Shown here piece after piece: positions 1-8,680 of a DNA stretch of 64,000 bases; the stretch's first letter is position 1; each line of letters begins with the position of its first letter. Origin of the DNA: Hydrogenophaga sp. BPS33 (lineage in GTDB: Bacteria > Pseudomonadota > Gammaproteobacteria > Burkholderiales > Burkholderiaceae_C); contig NZ_CP044549.1 of assembly GCF_009859475.1 (NCBI RefSeq), positions 5,022,001-5,086,000 on the forward strand, in the 5' to 3' direction. The notes under the pieces are model-generated. The model searched no databases. It saw nothing but the letters and a program-made list of their open reading frames with translations, and was not told where the DNA came from. A program made the translations under genes and the position numbers.

Positions 1-162
1 GGCGGCGGACACTGCCAGGCCTCCCACGTCGAACACCGGGCGCGCCAGCAACACCACGACCGCGAGCACGATCATGGGAATGCCGACGAAATGGGTCAGG
101 ATGTTGCGGCGATCGCGGTGGTAGGCCGCGTACTGGCTCAAGTGGTCGTTGAGGGTTTTCAT
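1..162 (-). CDS. Mpo1-like (DUF962/YGL010w) membrane protein, C-terminus cut by window edge
   Basis: Only the first 54 codons are in the window, starting at the ATG whose complement is at 160-162, with an AGGAG-type site just upstream (complement of ctcct at 170-174). The N-terminus has the DUF962 pattern: a Tyr/His-rich start (YAAYHRDRRN), then THFVGIPMI leading into a hydrophobic segment (VLAVVVLLARPVF). In this family the conserved histidines resemble the iron ligands of the yeast Mpo1 2-hydroxy fatty acid dioxygenase, an integral membrane enzyme; the bacterial role is not established. It is transcribed away from the DNA-repair-like pair to its right. The family call is fairly safe, the function is not. 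Confidence 0.8.
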   Translation of the reverse strand, partial: MKTLNDHLSQYAAYHRDRRNILTHFVGIPMIVLAVVVLLARPVFDVGGLAVSAA

Positions 163-241
163 CGGGGTCTCCTGTCGGACGCAGAGAAAAACATCATCGC
201 CATTGAGGCGCCCGTGCGCCAGTGGGATTTCTCGCACGCGG

Positions 242-1036
242 TCACAACAGCGACTGCGCGTCGTCGTCCGGCCGCACCGCCGGCCCGCTGCGCGCCAGCG
301 CCATCCACACGTGGAACGGCAGCTGCGCCACCGCACGGCGCGGTGCTTCGCGCGCGACCACCAGCCGCTCCCCCTCCAGTTGCATCACACCGCACGCGGG
401 CGGCACTTCGTGCGGGGCGGCGATCGGCCGGCCCTTGGCATCCTGCCCGAGCACATACCAGCACGCGCCCGCCATGGCCAGATAGGCGGCCCGCTTGGCC
501 GGCCGCTTGAGGTCGCCCAGCAGGTCGGCGCGGCTGACCTTGATCTCGTGCACCACGGGCTGCAGATAGGCCTCGACCGAGGTATGGCGCACCGAGAACA
601 CATCGGGGCAAGCCGTGCACCAGCCGTGCCCTGGCGCCAATGCCGCGGCTTCGCTTTCGAAAGCATCCAACTGCACCACCGGTGCGCCCACCTCGGGCTC
701 GCCGCCAAGCAGGTCGCGCGGCAAGGGCACGCGCAACGCCAGGCCGCGCCAGGCAATGCGCCCGGCCTGTGCCAGCGCAATGGCCACGCGTTCCACCAGC
801 GCCTCGTGCGGCGTGCGTGCGGCCTTGTTGCTCGCGAACACCTCGGCCAGTCGGCGCACACCCGCATCGGTCACGCGCAAGGTCTCGAAGCCGTCGGCCG
901 AAAAGCGCCGTTCCAGCAGGCCGGCAGCCAGCAATTCCACCTCCAGCATGTCGTGGCAGGGCCAACCGGCCGAGCGGTAGATCTCGCGCAAACGCTGGTG
1001 GTGGCGGCGCGTCAGCGAAGGGGCACCCGGATGCAT
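242..1036 (-). CDS. PD-(D/E)XK-like (MmcB-like) putative nuclease
   Basis: A 264-residue protein. Residues 145-190 read PDVFSVR, then VVHEIKVSRADLLGDLKRP, giving D145...E164-x-K166, the layout of a restriction-endonuclease-fold active site. The ExKxSxxDxxxDxKxP run resembles MmcB-type DNA repair proteins. The N-terminal 80 residues (RRHHQRLREIYRSAGW..., VTDAGVRRLAEVF) look like a helical, winged-helix-type DNA-binding part. It is divergent from the helicase gene at 1070, and a LexA-like box lies just upstream of its start, so DNA-damage induction is plausible. I infer a DNA repair or processing role; the substrate is unknown. The ATG at 1036 is the first in frame. Confidence 0.7.
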   Translation of the reverse strand: MHPGAPSLTRRHHQRLREIYRSAGWPCHDMLEVELLAAGLLERRFSADGFETLRVTDAGVRRLAEVFASNKAARTPHEALVERVAIALAQAGRIAWRGLALRVPLPRDLLGGEPEVGAPVVQLDAFESEAAALAPGHGWCTACPDVFSVRHTSVEAYLQPVVHEIKVSRADLLGDLKRPAKRAAYLAMAGACWYVLGQDAKGRPIAAPHEVPPACGVMQLEGERLVVAREAPRRAVAQLPFHVWMALARSGPAVRPDDDAQSLL

Positions 1037-1039
1037 TTA

Positions 1040-1055
1040 CTGACTATATATCCAG
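1040..1055. promoter_or_regulatory. Candidate LexA (SOS) box
   Basis: The sequence CTGACTATATATCCAG fits CTG-N10-CAG and matches 13 of 16 positions of the classical LexA consensus CTGTATATATATACAG. It lies 4 bp upstream of the start of the nuclease-like gene (minus strand) and 14 bp upstream of the helicase start (plus strand), so one repressor could control both. Confidence 0.6.
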
Positions 1056-1069
1056 TACCATGCCGGTTG

Positions 1070-3352
1070 ATGCGCACCGCCCCCCTGTCTGACGAATTGA
1101 CGGCCACGGCCACCGCCACGGTGGCCGTGCGCGTGTTGTGCGCGTTCGCGGCCAAGACGGGCGATCTGGACCTGCGCTTCACACCCTCGCCAAGCGCGCA
1201 GGACGGCATCGCCGGCCATGCCACGGTCACATCGCGGCGCGCGCCGGGCTACCAGCGCGAGGTCTCGCTGAGCGCGCAGCACGATGGGCTGCGCGTGCAA
1301 GGCCGTGCCGACGGCTTCGACCCAGCCACGCCACGGCTCGAAGAGATCAAGACCCATCGGGGCGACGCGGCGCTGATTCCCGAAAACCACCGCGCGCTGC
1401 ACTGGGCGCAGGCGCGGGTGTATGGCTGGATGTTGTGCCAGCAACTGGGGTTGGAGCGCATCGAACTCGCGCTCGTCTACTTCAACATCGACACCGGGCA
1501 GGAAACCGCGTTGCCGGTGTGGCACAGCGCCATCGAGCTCAAGGCCTTTTTCGAGTCGCTGTGCACGCGTTACGCCAGTTGGGCACGCGCCGAGCAGGCG
1601 CACCGGGCCGCGCGCAATGCCGCGCTGCAGACGCTTGCTTTTCCCTTCGACGGCTTTCGCCCCGGGCAACGCGAACTGGCCGCCGCGGTGTACCGCGCTC
1701 ACGGTGCGGGCCGCCATCTGCTGGCCCAGGCGCCCACGGGCATCGGCAAGACCATGGCCACACTGTTCGCCGCCTTGCGCGCGGCACCGGCGCAAGGCAC
1801 CGACAAGCTGCTGTACCTCACCGCCAAGACACCGGGTCGCCAGCTCGCACTGCAGGCCTTGCAGCGCATGCAGACACGGCCCCTGCGCGTGCTCGAACTC
1901 GTTGCGCGCGAGAAGGCCTGCGAGCACCCCGACAAGGCCTGCCACGGCGATTCGTGTCCTCTGGCGCGTGGCTTCTACGACCGCTTGCCACCCGCGCGCG
2001 AAGCCGCGGTGCAAGCGGCCTGGCTCGACAAGGCCGCCTTGCGCAATATCGCATCGCAGCACGAGGTCTGCCCCTACTACCTCAGCCAGGAGCTGCTGCG
2101 CTGGTCCGATGTGGTCGTGGGCGACTTCAACCATTTCTTCGACGTCAGCGCGCAAGCCTGGTCGCTCGCCGTCAACGACGACCTGCGCGTGGGTCTGTTG
2201 GTGGACGAGGCCCACAACCTCATCGAGCGCGCGCGGCTGATGTACAGCGCCGATCTGAACCCCGCCGCCTTCCACGCCGCGCGCCGCGGCGCGACGGGCA
2301 CCTTGAAGAAGGCCATGGACCGGCTACACCGCCAGTGGAGCGCCCTGGCCCGCATCCACGTGCAACCCCACCAGTTGCTGCCCGAATTGCCGCAGGGCTT
2401 CATCGACGCCTTGCAGCAGCACAGCGCCGCGTTGTCCGAGCACCTGGCGCTCGAACCCAGCGCCGCACAAAACGAACTGCCGAACTGGCTTTTCGAGGTG
2501 CTGCACTTCGTGCGCATCGCCGAGTTGTTCGACACGCATTCGCTCGCGGACCTCACGCACCCAGCGCGTCCAGTGGGCCGCTCGCGCCACCCGGTACTCA
2601 CCATCCGCAACCTGGACCCGGGCCCCCTGCTCCAACCGCGCTGGCAGAGCGCGCACAGCGCCACGCTGTTCTCGGCCACGCTCAGCCCCATGGACTACGC
2701 ACACGACCTGCTCGGCCTGCCCGACAACACGCTGCGGCTGGATGTGCCTTCGCCGTTCCAGTCCACTCAACTGAGCGCGCGCATCACGCCACAGATCTCC
2801 ACGCGCTACGCCGACCGCGCCGCTTCGCTGGACGACGTGGTCGCCGTGATGGCCCAGCAGTACGCCCTGCGCCCCGGCAACTACCTCGCTTTCTTCAGCA
2901 GCTTCGACTATCTGCAACAGGCGCTGCAACGCTTGCAGGCACTGCACCCCGAGCTGCCCGTGTGGGCGCAGTCGCGCGGCATGGGTGAAGCCGAGCGCGA
3001 TGCGTTCGTGGCGCGTTTCACCGACGATGGCCAGGGTATTGGCTTTGCCGTGCTGGGCGGCGCGTTCGGCGAAGGCATCGACCTGCCGGGGCGCCGTCTC
3101 ATCGGCGCCTTCATCGCCACGCTGGGCCTGCCCCAGGTCAACCCGGTGAACGAGCAATTGCGCGCGCGGCTGCAGACGCGTTTTGGCCAGGGCTATAACT
3201 ACGCCTACCTGTTCCCCGGTGTGCAGAAGGTCGTGCAAGCCGCGGGGCGCGTGATCCGCGGGCCGCAGGACGAAGGGGTGCTGGTGCTGATGGACGAGCG
3301 CTTCGGCCGTGCCGAGGTGCGCCGCCTGCTGCCCACTTGGTGGTGTGTTTAG
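1070..3352 (+). CDS. DinG/Rad3-family ATP-dependent DNA helicase with N-terminal PD-(D/E)XK nuclease domain
   Basis: A 760-residue protein when started at the ATG at 1070; an in-frame ATG at 1031 would put the LexA box inside the gene, so 1070 is preferred. Residues about 75-170 form a PD-(D/E)XK nuclease module (ADGFDP around D81, EEIKTHRG with E92 and K94). A superfamily 2 Rad3/XPD-type helicase follows: Walker A APTGIGKT (221-228), four cysteines placed as a 4Fe-4S cluster (about C284, C291, C296, C334), the DEAH box (379-382) and a C-terminal GRVIRG motif. Such enzymes unwind damaged or branched DNA. The divergent nuclease-like gene and the LexA-like box support a DNA-repair role. Confidence 0.88.
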   Translation: MRTAPLSDELTATATATVAVRVLCAFAAKTGDLDLRFTPSPSAQDGIAGHATVTSRRAPGYQREVSLSAQHDGLRVQGRADGFDPATPRLEEIKTHRGDAALIPENHRALHWAQARVYGWMLCQQLGLERIELALVYFNIDTGQETALPVWHSAIELKAFFESLCTRYASWARAEQAHRAARNAALQTLAFPFDGFRPGQRELAAAVYRAHGAGRHLLAQAPTGIGKTMATLFAALRAAPAQGTDKLLYLTAKTPGRQLALQALQRMQTRPLRVLELVAREKACEHPDKACHGDSCPLARGFYDRLPPAREAAVQAAWLDKAALRNIASQHEVCPYYLSQELLRWSDVVVGDFNHFFDVSAQAWSLAVNDDLRVGLLVDEAHNLIERARLMYSADLNPAAFHAARRGATGTLKKAMDRLHRQWSALARIHVQPHQLLPELPQGFIDALQQHSAALSEHLALEPSAAQNELPNWLFEVLHFVRIAELFDTHSLADLTHPARPVGRSRHPVLTIRNLDPGPLLQPRWQSAHSATLFSATLSPMDYAHDLLGLPDNTLRLDVPSPFQSTQLSARITPQISTRYADRAASLDDVVAVMAQQYALRPGNYLAFFSSFDYLQQALQRLQALHPELPVWAQSRGMGEAERDAFVARFTDDGQGIGFAVLGGAFGEGIDLPGRRLIGAFIATLGLPQVNPVNEQLRARLQTRFGQGYNYAYLFPGVQKVVQAAGRVIRGPQDEGVLVLMDERFGRAEVRRLLPTWWCV

Positions 3353-3356
3353 GGGC

Positions 3357-3450
3357 TCCCCCCTGCGCCGCTTACGCGGCTTCCCCCCTCTCTAGCGCGC
3401 CTTCGGCGCTTGGAGGGGGGACAACACCTTGGGCCGGCGGAGCCGGACCC
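3357..3450. repeat. GC-rich dispersed repeat, copy 1
   Basis: Directly after the helicase stop: runs of C and G (cccccctg, ttcccccc, ggagggggg) around short palindromes such as gcgccgcttacgcggc and gccggcggagccggac. Related blocks occur near 7620-7710, 12365-12460, 21846-21925, 24090-24168 and inside xdhA. It is probably a mobile or REP-like intergenic element typical of Comamonadaceae chromosomes. Confidence 0.55.
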
Positions 3451-3542
3451 TCGGTGTTTCTGGAATGAGGCACTTCGCGCCGGAAGGGGTGTCCGCTCCC
3501 GCTCCCGTTTTCCGCCGTTGGGCCGGGCTGAGCAGCGCAGGG

Positions 3543-3603
3543 GTGCGGGGAAAAAGAAGTTCGCGTGTTTGAGCGAAGCGAGTTTGCGAACTTCTCCCCG
3601 CAC
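3543..3603. repeat. Long interrupted palindrome
   Basis: Outer arms gtgcgggg (3543-3550) and ccccgcac (3596-3603) enclose inner arms agaagttcgc (3555-3564) and gcgaacttct (3586-3595), with a gagcgaagcgag loop. It could fold as an extended hairpin. This is the middle of a 413-bp gene-free stretch (3353-3765) between the helicase and the CBS-domain gene; apart from the repeats listed, nothing gene-like is seen there. Confidence 0.6.
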
Positions 3604-3660
3604 ACCGAGCAGCGCAAGGAACCCCGAAGGGGCCCGGTCTTCGGCTCGCCTTTCTTTTGC

Positions 3661-3692
3661 TTACTTTTCTTTGGCGAAGCAAAGAAAAGTAA
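3661..3692. repeat. Perfect 12-bp stem hairpin
   Basis: TTACTTTTCTTT (3661-3672), loop GGCGAAGC, AAAGAAAAGTAA (3681-3692). The arms are perfect complements. It lies 74 bp beyond the end of the minus-strand CBS-domain gene and could help end its transcription, or be another REP-like unit. Confidence 0.55.
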
Positions 3693-3765
3693 GTCGGCCG
3701 CCGGGCCGAGACCCGGCCAGCCACGAAAGGAAAGGCGGTACTTCAAGAAAAAGGGAGCAGAGACG

Positions 3766-5088
3766 TTAGCCGCCGGCGTCAGCCGCAACGCCATCGTCGA
3801 CGACCTCGTCGGCCAGGCGCGAAATCACCACCTGATCGATGCGACGACCTTCGAGCACCAGTACCTCGAAACGCCAGCCCGCGCAATCCACGCTGTCGCC
3901 TTGCGCGAGCAGATCGCCCGCGACCGTCTGCATCAGACCCGCCACGGTGTTGTAGCGGCCCTTGTCCTCATCGGGCAGATCGTCGATGGACAGGCGCGAC
4001 TTGAGCTCGGCCACCGGCATGGCCCCGTCGACCAGCCAGGTGCCGTCTTCGCGCTGCGTGGCCCAGGCGTCCACGGCCTTGCGCGGCGAGAGCTCGCCGG
4101 TGATGGCTTCGAGCATGTCCAGCGGCGTGAGCAGGCCCTGCACCACGCCGTATTCATCGACCACGAACACCATGCGCGTGGCGCGCTCGCGGAATTGTTC
4201 GAGCAGCTCCATGCCGCTGAGCGTTTCCGGCACGAACACGGCCGGTTGCACGTGGCGCAGCAGCGGCTCGTTGTTGCCCTCGGCCTGCAGCGCGAGTATG
4301 CGCGAGACCTGGATGACGCCCACCACGTCCTCCAACCCGCCCCGGCACACCGGGTACCAGGAGTGACCGGCAGTCCAGGCCTTCTGCACTGCGGCATCGA
4401 TAGCGTCGTCCGCTTCGAGCCACTTGATCTCCGAGTGCGGCACCATGATCGAGGTGAGCTGGCGATCGTCGAGCAGGAACACGTTGCGCACCATCTGATG
4501 CTCGTGCTCCTCGATGATGCCGGCGTCCACACCCTCCTCCAGGCTGGCGTTGATTTCCTCTTCGGTCACGTGCTGTGCGGCATTGCTGTCGATGCGCAGC
4601 AGCTTGAGCACCCATTGCGTGGTGTGGGTGAGCAGCCACACGAAAGGTTTGGCCGCCTTGGCCACGAATGCCATGGGCCGCGAGACCCAGCGCGACACCG
4701 CTTCCGGGTATAGCTGACCGATGCGCTTGGGCACCAATTCGCCGAAGACGATGGTGATGAAGGTGATGACCGCCACGACCAGCGCGGTGGAAAGGACGCT
4801 GGCTGTGCCTTGCGCCAGGCCCTTGGATTCCAGCCAGAGCCCCAGATCGCCACTGAAGGCCGCCTCGCCCACGATGCCGTTGAGCATGCCGATGGAGGTG
4901 ATGCCGACCTGCACCGACGAGAGAAATTGCGTCGGATTCTCCAACAGCTTCAGCGCCATGACCGAACCCTTGTCCCCGGCCTCTGCCATGGCCGCCAGGC
5001 GCGCCTTGCGGCTGGACGCCAGCGCCAGCTCCGACATGGCAAAAGCGCCATTGAGCAGGGTGAGGAAAACGATGAGGAGGGTGTCCAT
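3766..5088 (-). CDS. Hemolysin-family (UPF0053/CorC-HlyC) CBS-domain membrane protein
   Basis: A 440-residue protein with the usual order: a DUF21/CNNM transmembrane domain (about 1-190; LIVFLTLLNGAFAMSELAL and ALVVAVITFITIVFGELVPK), two CBS domains (about 210-340; TSIMVPHSEI, RMVFVVDEYG) and a C-terminal CorC_HlyC domain (about 355-435). Family members act in Mg2+/Co2+ homeostasis or as membrane transporters; the name hemolysin is historical. The start ATG is only 9 bp from the divergent apaH start, so the two promoters must overlap each other's 5' ends. Confidence 0.9.
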   Translation of the reverse strand: MDTLLIVFLTLLNGAFAMSELALASSRKARLAAMAEAGDKGSVMALKLLENPTQFLSSVQVGITSIGMLNGIVGEAAFSGDLGLWLESKGLAQGTASVLSTALVVAVITFITIVFGELVPKRIGQLYPEAVSRWVSRPMAFVAKAAKPFVWLLTHTTQWVLKLLRIDSNAAQHVTEEEINASLEEGVDAGIIEEHEHQMVRNVFLLDDRQLTSIMVPHSEIKWLEADDAIDAAVQKAWTAGHSWYPVCRGGLEDVVGVIQVSRILALQAEGNNEPLLRHVQPAVFVPETLSGMELLEQFRERATRMVFVVDEYGVVQGLLTPLDMLEAITGELSPRKAVDAWATQREDGTWLVDGAMPVAELKSRLSIDDLPDEDKGRYNTVAGLMQTVAGDLLAQGDSVDCAGWRFEVLVLEGRRIDQVVISRLADEVVDDGVAADAGG

Positions 5089-5097
5089 AATCCGTGG

Positions 5098-5934
5098 ATG
5101 TCAATTTACATGATCGGTGATGTGCAGGGCTGCGATGCCGCCCTGGGCCGGCTGCTCGAGCACATCGATTTCTCGCCCAGCCGAGACACGCTGTACCTGC
5201 TGGGCGACCTCGTCAACCGCGGGCCGGCGTCGCTGGCGGTGCTGCGCCGGCTCATTGCGCTCGAAGGGGCCGCACACGCGCTGCTGGGCAACCACGACCT
5301 GCACCTGCTGGCTGCCGCGAATGGCGTGCGCAAATCGCACCGCCACGACACCGTCCACGACATCCTCGACGCGCGCGACCGCGATGCCCTGCTCGACTGG
5401 CTGCGCACGCGGCCCATGGCTGTATACGCGCACGGCTGGCTGATGGTGCACGCAGGTGTTCTGCCACAGTGGGACGTGGCCGATACGATGGCCCGCGCGG
5501 GCGAACTCGAGGCAGTGTTGCGCGGAGCTCACTGGAAGGCATTTCTGAAGACCATGTATGGCAACGATCCCGTGCAGTGGAACGACGCGCTACGCGGCAC
5601 GGACCGCCTGCGCGTGATCGTCAATGCTTTCACGCGTCTGCGTTTCTGCAGCGCGCAGGGCGAGATGGAGTTCGAAAGCAAGGACAGCGCCAACGACGCG
5701 CCCAAGGGCTTCATGCCCTGGTACGAAGTGCCCGGGCGGCGCACCGAAGGCGTGCCAGTGGCCTTTGGCCATTGGTCCACGCTGGGCGCCCTGAACCGCA
5801 AGGACCTGCAAGCGCTGGACACCGGCTGCGTATGGGGCGGTTGCCTCACGGCGGCGCGCATCACCGGCACGCCCGGGCAGGTGGAGCGTCTGATGGTGCG
5901 CTGCGAACAAGCGCGCCAGCCCGGCAAGGATTGA
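5098..5934 (+). CDS. apaH: Bis(5'-nucleosyl)-tetraphosphatase, symmetrical
   Basis: A 278-residue protein of normal length for ApaH, which splits Ap4A into two ADP. The metallophosphatase motifs are present near the N-terminus: YMIGDVQGCD (GD-x-G type), LLGDLVNRGP (GDxxxRGP) and LLGNHDLHLL (GNHD), with a later histidine in VHAGVLPQW and the closing histidine in FGHWS. The start ATG at 5098 gives MSIYMIGDVQG, the typical beginning. A GGAGGG run lies about 18 nt upstream, rather far, so initiation may be weak. It is convergent with the RhlE-type helicase gene downstream. Confidence 0.93.
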   Translation: MSIYMIGDVQGCDAALGRLLEHIDFSPSRDTLYLLGDLVNRGPASLAVLRRLIALEGAAHALLGNHDLHLLAAANGVRKSHRHDTVHDILDARDRDALLDWLRTRPMAVYAHGWLMVHAGVLPQWDVADTMARAGELEAVLRGAHWKAFLKTMYGNDPVQWNDALRGTDRLRVIVNAFTRLRFCSAQGEMEFESKDSANDAPKGFMPWYEVPGRRTEGVPVAFGHWSTLGALNRKDLQALDTGCVWGGCLTAARITGTPGQVERLMVRCEQARQPGKD

Positions 5935-5945
5935 AGAGGGGCGGT

Positions 5946-5962
5946 GGCGGCCAAGTGCCGCC
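5946..5962. terminator. Short GC hairpin between convergent genes
   Basis: GGCGGC, CAAGT, GCCGCC lies between the ends of apaH and the helicase gene. It has no T-run, so it is only a possible shared terminator. Confidence 0.3.
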
Positions 5963-5992
5963 TGGAAGACTCAGGGTCGGGCAACTTTGCCC

Positions 5993-7468
5993 TCAGCTTT
6001 CCTGAACCGGTGCGGGCGCGCTCTTGAACAGCGCGGGCACCTTGTTGCGGCGCGACTTGATGTTGGGCGAGACCGGGCTGCGCGCCGCGGGGCGCTGCGA
6101 AGCCTCCCACGAAGGCGGCGTGTCAGCCGGGGTGCTCGGCTCGTAGGGCTTGTCGAACAAGGGGTCGGCCGGTACACGCGGCGCGCGGGGAACGGGCCGA
6201 TGATCGCCCCGACCGTCGCGAGATAGCCGGCTGTCGCGGCTCTCGCGGATCGCGCGCCGCTCGCCATCTTCGGGCTGCTGCCAGGCCCGCTGCCCGTCGT
6301 TAAAGCGGCCGGCCGGGCGGCGGTCGGCCTCGAATTCCAGCGCTTCGAGTTCGAGCTTCTTGCCCAGCAGTTTTTCCAGATCCCCCATCAGGCGCGTGTC
6401 GCGCCCGCTCACGAACGACACCGCCAAGCCCGACGCGCCCGCGCGGCCGGTACGCCCGATGCGGTGCACGTAGTCTTCGGCATTGAACGGAATGTCGAAG
6501 TTGAACACCGCAGGCACGTCCTTGATGTCCAGGCCGCGTGCGGCCACGTCGGTGCAGACCAGCAGATCCACTTCGCCAGCCTTGAAGGCGGCGAGTGCCT
6601 TCAGGCGCTCGTCCTGGCTCTTGTCGCCGTGCAGCGCGGCCGTGTTCAGGCCCTCGCGCTCCAGCGAGCGCGCCAGGCGCGCGCAACCGAGCTTGCTGTT
6701 GACGAACACGAAGGCTTGCTTGAGGCCACGCTCGCGCAGGACCTGCTTGAGAATGCCACGCTTGTCGTCGTCTTCCACGCGGTAGAAATGCTGTTCGACG
6801 GTGGAGGCCGTGGCGTTGGAGCGCGCCACCTCGATCGTCACCGGGTCCTGCAGGTAGCTGTTGGCCAAGCGCTTGATTTCGGGCGAGAACGTGGCCGAGA
6901 ACAGCAGCGTGGTGCGCTGTTTGGGCAGGTAGGAGAGGATGCGCTGGAGGTCGGGAAGGAAACCGATGTCGAGCATGCGGTCGGCTTCGTCGAGCACCAC
7001 GTACTCCACCTGGTTGAGCACGCAGTTCTTGGCCTCGATGTGGTCCAGCAGACGGCCGGGCGTCGCCACCAGCACCTCGACGCCCTTCTTGAGCTCGAGC
7101 GTCTGCGGCTTCATGTCGATCCCGCCGAACACCACCGTGCTGCGCAGGTTGGTGTACTTCGCGTACAGCTTGACCTGCTCGGCCACTTGGTCGGCCAGTT
7201 CGCGCGTGGGCAGCAGCACCAGGGCGCGCACCGGGTGGCGCGCGGGCGAGGTGGAGGCGTTTTCGTGCTTGAGCATGCGCTGCAGCAGCGGCAGCGTGAA
7301 GGCTGCGGTCTTGCCGGTGCCGGTCTGGGCTGCGCCCATCACGTCACGGCCTTGCAGCACCACCGGAATCGCCTGCGCCTGGATCGGCGTCATGGTCGCG
7401 TAGCCCATTTCGGCCACGGCCCGCTCGATGGCGGGCGAAAGAGAAAGTTCGGAGAAAGATTGGGTCAT
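5993..7468 (-). CDS. DEAD-box ATP-dependent RNA helicase, RhlE type
   Basis: A 491-residue protein with a Q motif (MTPIQAQAIP), Walker A AQTGTGKT at 47-54, DEAD (VVLDEADRMLDIGF), SAT (LLFSATF), and the second RecA domain ending in HRIGRTGRAG. A basic, low-complexity C-terminal tail (about 390-491) rich in Arg, Pro and Ser fits RhlE-like proteins, where the tail binds RNA. Expected roles are ribosome assembly and RNA turnover, often important in the cold. The start ATG has no close strong Shine-Dalgarno site, but the MTQSFSELSLSP start is typical. Confidence 0.92.
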   Translation of the reverse strand: MTQSFSELSLSPAIERAVAEMGYATMTPIQAQAIPVVLQGRDVMGAAQTGTGKTAAFTLPLLQRMLKHENASTSPARHPVRALVLLPTRELADQVAEQVKLYAKYTNLRSTVVFGGIDMKPQTLELKKGVEVLVATPGRLLDHIEAKNCVLNQVEYVVLDEADRMLDIGFLPDLQRILSYLPKQRTTLLFSATFSPEIKRLANSYLQDPVTIEVARSNATASTVEQHFYRVEDDDKRGILKQVLRERGLKQAFVFVNSKLGCARLARSLEREGLNTAALHGDKSQDERLKALAAFKAGEVDLLVCTDVAARGLDIKDVPAVFNFDIPFNAEDYVHRIGRTGRAGASGLAVSFVSGRDTRLMGDLEKLLGKKLELEALEFEADRRPAGRFNDGQRAWQQPEDGERRAIRESRDSRLSRDGRGDHRPVPRAPRVPADPLFDKPYEPSTPADTPPSWEASQRPAARSPVSPNIKSRRNKVPALFKSAPAPVQES

Positions 7469-7619
7469 TGCGGTACGGGTGAGGGCCCTCGACTCGCTGG
7501 GCCAGGCGCCCCTCAGCAGGGGAGCAGCCGGCCCCGGGAACGCCCGACGAACGGCTAGAAAGCCTCGTATTGTCTCACTTCGACCTTATTGGGCTCAAAA
7601 AGCCGCCCGGGAGCGCCAA

Positions 7620-7710
7620 GTGCGTCGATCCAGGAGTGCCGAGGATCCGGCTCCGCCGGTCCCAGGCACTGCCCCCTGGGGGTGACGACGCAGGCGGCGC
7701 GGGGGGTGGG
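7620..7710. repeat. GC-rich dispersed repeat, copy 2
   Basis: The 247-bp gap 7469-7715 upstream of the helicase gene and downstream of the peptidase gene contains gaggatccggctccgccgg and tgccccctgggggtgacg followed by caggcggcgcgg, similar in composition and motif order to the blocks at 21846 and 24090. Nothing gene-like is seen in it. Confidence 0.5.
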
Positions 7711-7715
7711 GCCGT

Positions 7716-8621
7716 TCAAAGCGTACCCGCTTTGAACGTGTCGCAACTCTGGACATTTCCGCTCTGCAAACCGGCATTGAACCAGCGCTGGCGCTGCGCG
7801 CTGGTGCCATGGGTGAAGCTGTCCGGCACCACCTGGCCCTGGCTCTTTCGCTGCAAGGCGTCGTCGCCGATGGCGGCAGCGGCGTTGAGCGCCTCTTCCA
7901 CGTCACCCGGCTCCAGGATGGCTTTGTTCTTGTGGTTGTGGTGTGCCCAGATGCCGGCGAAACAATCGGCCTGCAGCTCCAGCTTCACCGACATGGCGTT
8001 GTACTCCCGCTCGCTCACGCGGCCGCGCGCCTTCTCCATCTGCTCGGTCAGGCCCAGCAGGTTCTGCACGTGGTGGCCGACCTCGTGCGCGATCACGTAG
8101 GCCTGGGCGAAATCGCCCGGGGCGCCGAGCTGGCGGCGCAAGGTGTCGTAGAAGCTCAGGTCGATGTAGACCTTCTGATCGCCCGGGCAGTAGAACGGCC
8201 CCATGGCCGCCTGTCCCGTGCCGCAAGCGGTGGGCGTGGCGCCCCGGAACAGCACCAGGCGCGGCTTCTGGTATTGCGCGCCCGCCTGCTGGAACACCTG
8301 GCCCCACACGTCTTCGGTGCCACCGAGCACGGCGGCCACGAAGCGGCCCATGTCGTCGGTCGGCGCCTGCGTCGGGCCTTGCGTGGTTTCCACCTGCGCG
8401 GTGGGGGACGAGCCATCGCCCACGCCACCGAGCACGCCCAGGATGGTCATGGGGTTGATGCCGAAGATCCAGCCCGCCACCAAGGCGATGGCGATGGTGC
8501 CCAGGCCAAGGCCTTTGCCACCGACGCGCCTGCCGCCCCCCAGGCCGCCAAAACCGCCACCACTGGGGTCAGAGCGGCGGTCTTCGACCTGGTCGGACTG
8601 GCGGTTGTTTTCCCATTTCAT
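7716..8621 (-). CDS. ypfJ: Neutral zinc metallopeptidase, YpfJ/KPN_02809 family
   Basis: A 301-residue protein from the ATG at 8621, chosen because AGGAGG lies 5 nt upstream and the start [16 protein letters not shown] matches the family. After a Gly-rich linker there is one transmembrane segment ([14 protein letters not shown]) and a large domain with the zinc motif HEVGHHVQN. The family is a set of putative membrane-anchored zinc proteases whose targets are unknown. The length and the conserved final part ([13 protein letters not shown]) are normal. Confidence 0.9.
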   Translation of the reverse strand: MKWENNRQSDQVEDRRSDPSGGGFGGLGGGRRVGGKGLGLGTIAIALVAGWIFGINPMTILGVLGGVGDGSSPTAQVETTQGPTQAPTDDMGRFVAAVLGGTEDVWGQVFQQAGAQYQKPRLVLFRGATPTACGTGQAAMGPFYCPGDQKVYIDLSFYDTLRRQLGAPGDFAQAYVIAHEVGHHVQNLLGLTEQMEKARGRVSEREYNAMSVKLELQADCFAGIWAHHNHKNKAILEPGDVEEALNAAAAIGDDALQRKSQGQVVPDSFTHGTSAQRQRWFNAGLQSGNVQSCDTFKAGTL

Positions 8622-8680
8622 GGCATGCCTCCTGCGCAACGCAAGCCGTTGCAGGCGCCATTATCCGGCGCGACGCGAAG

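Noticed and set aside
149..1069. Long open frame running into the helicase gene from upstream
   Set aside because: It is antisense to the MmcB-like gene and has no family features; the helicase homology begins after the ATG at 1070.
1037..2275. 412-codon frame on the minus strand opposite the helicase
   Set aside because: It mirrors a well-supported gene; the composition is typical of antisense frames in GC-rich DNA.
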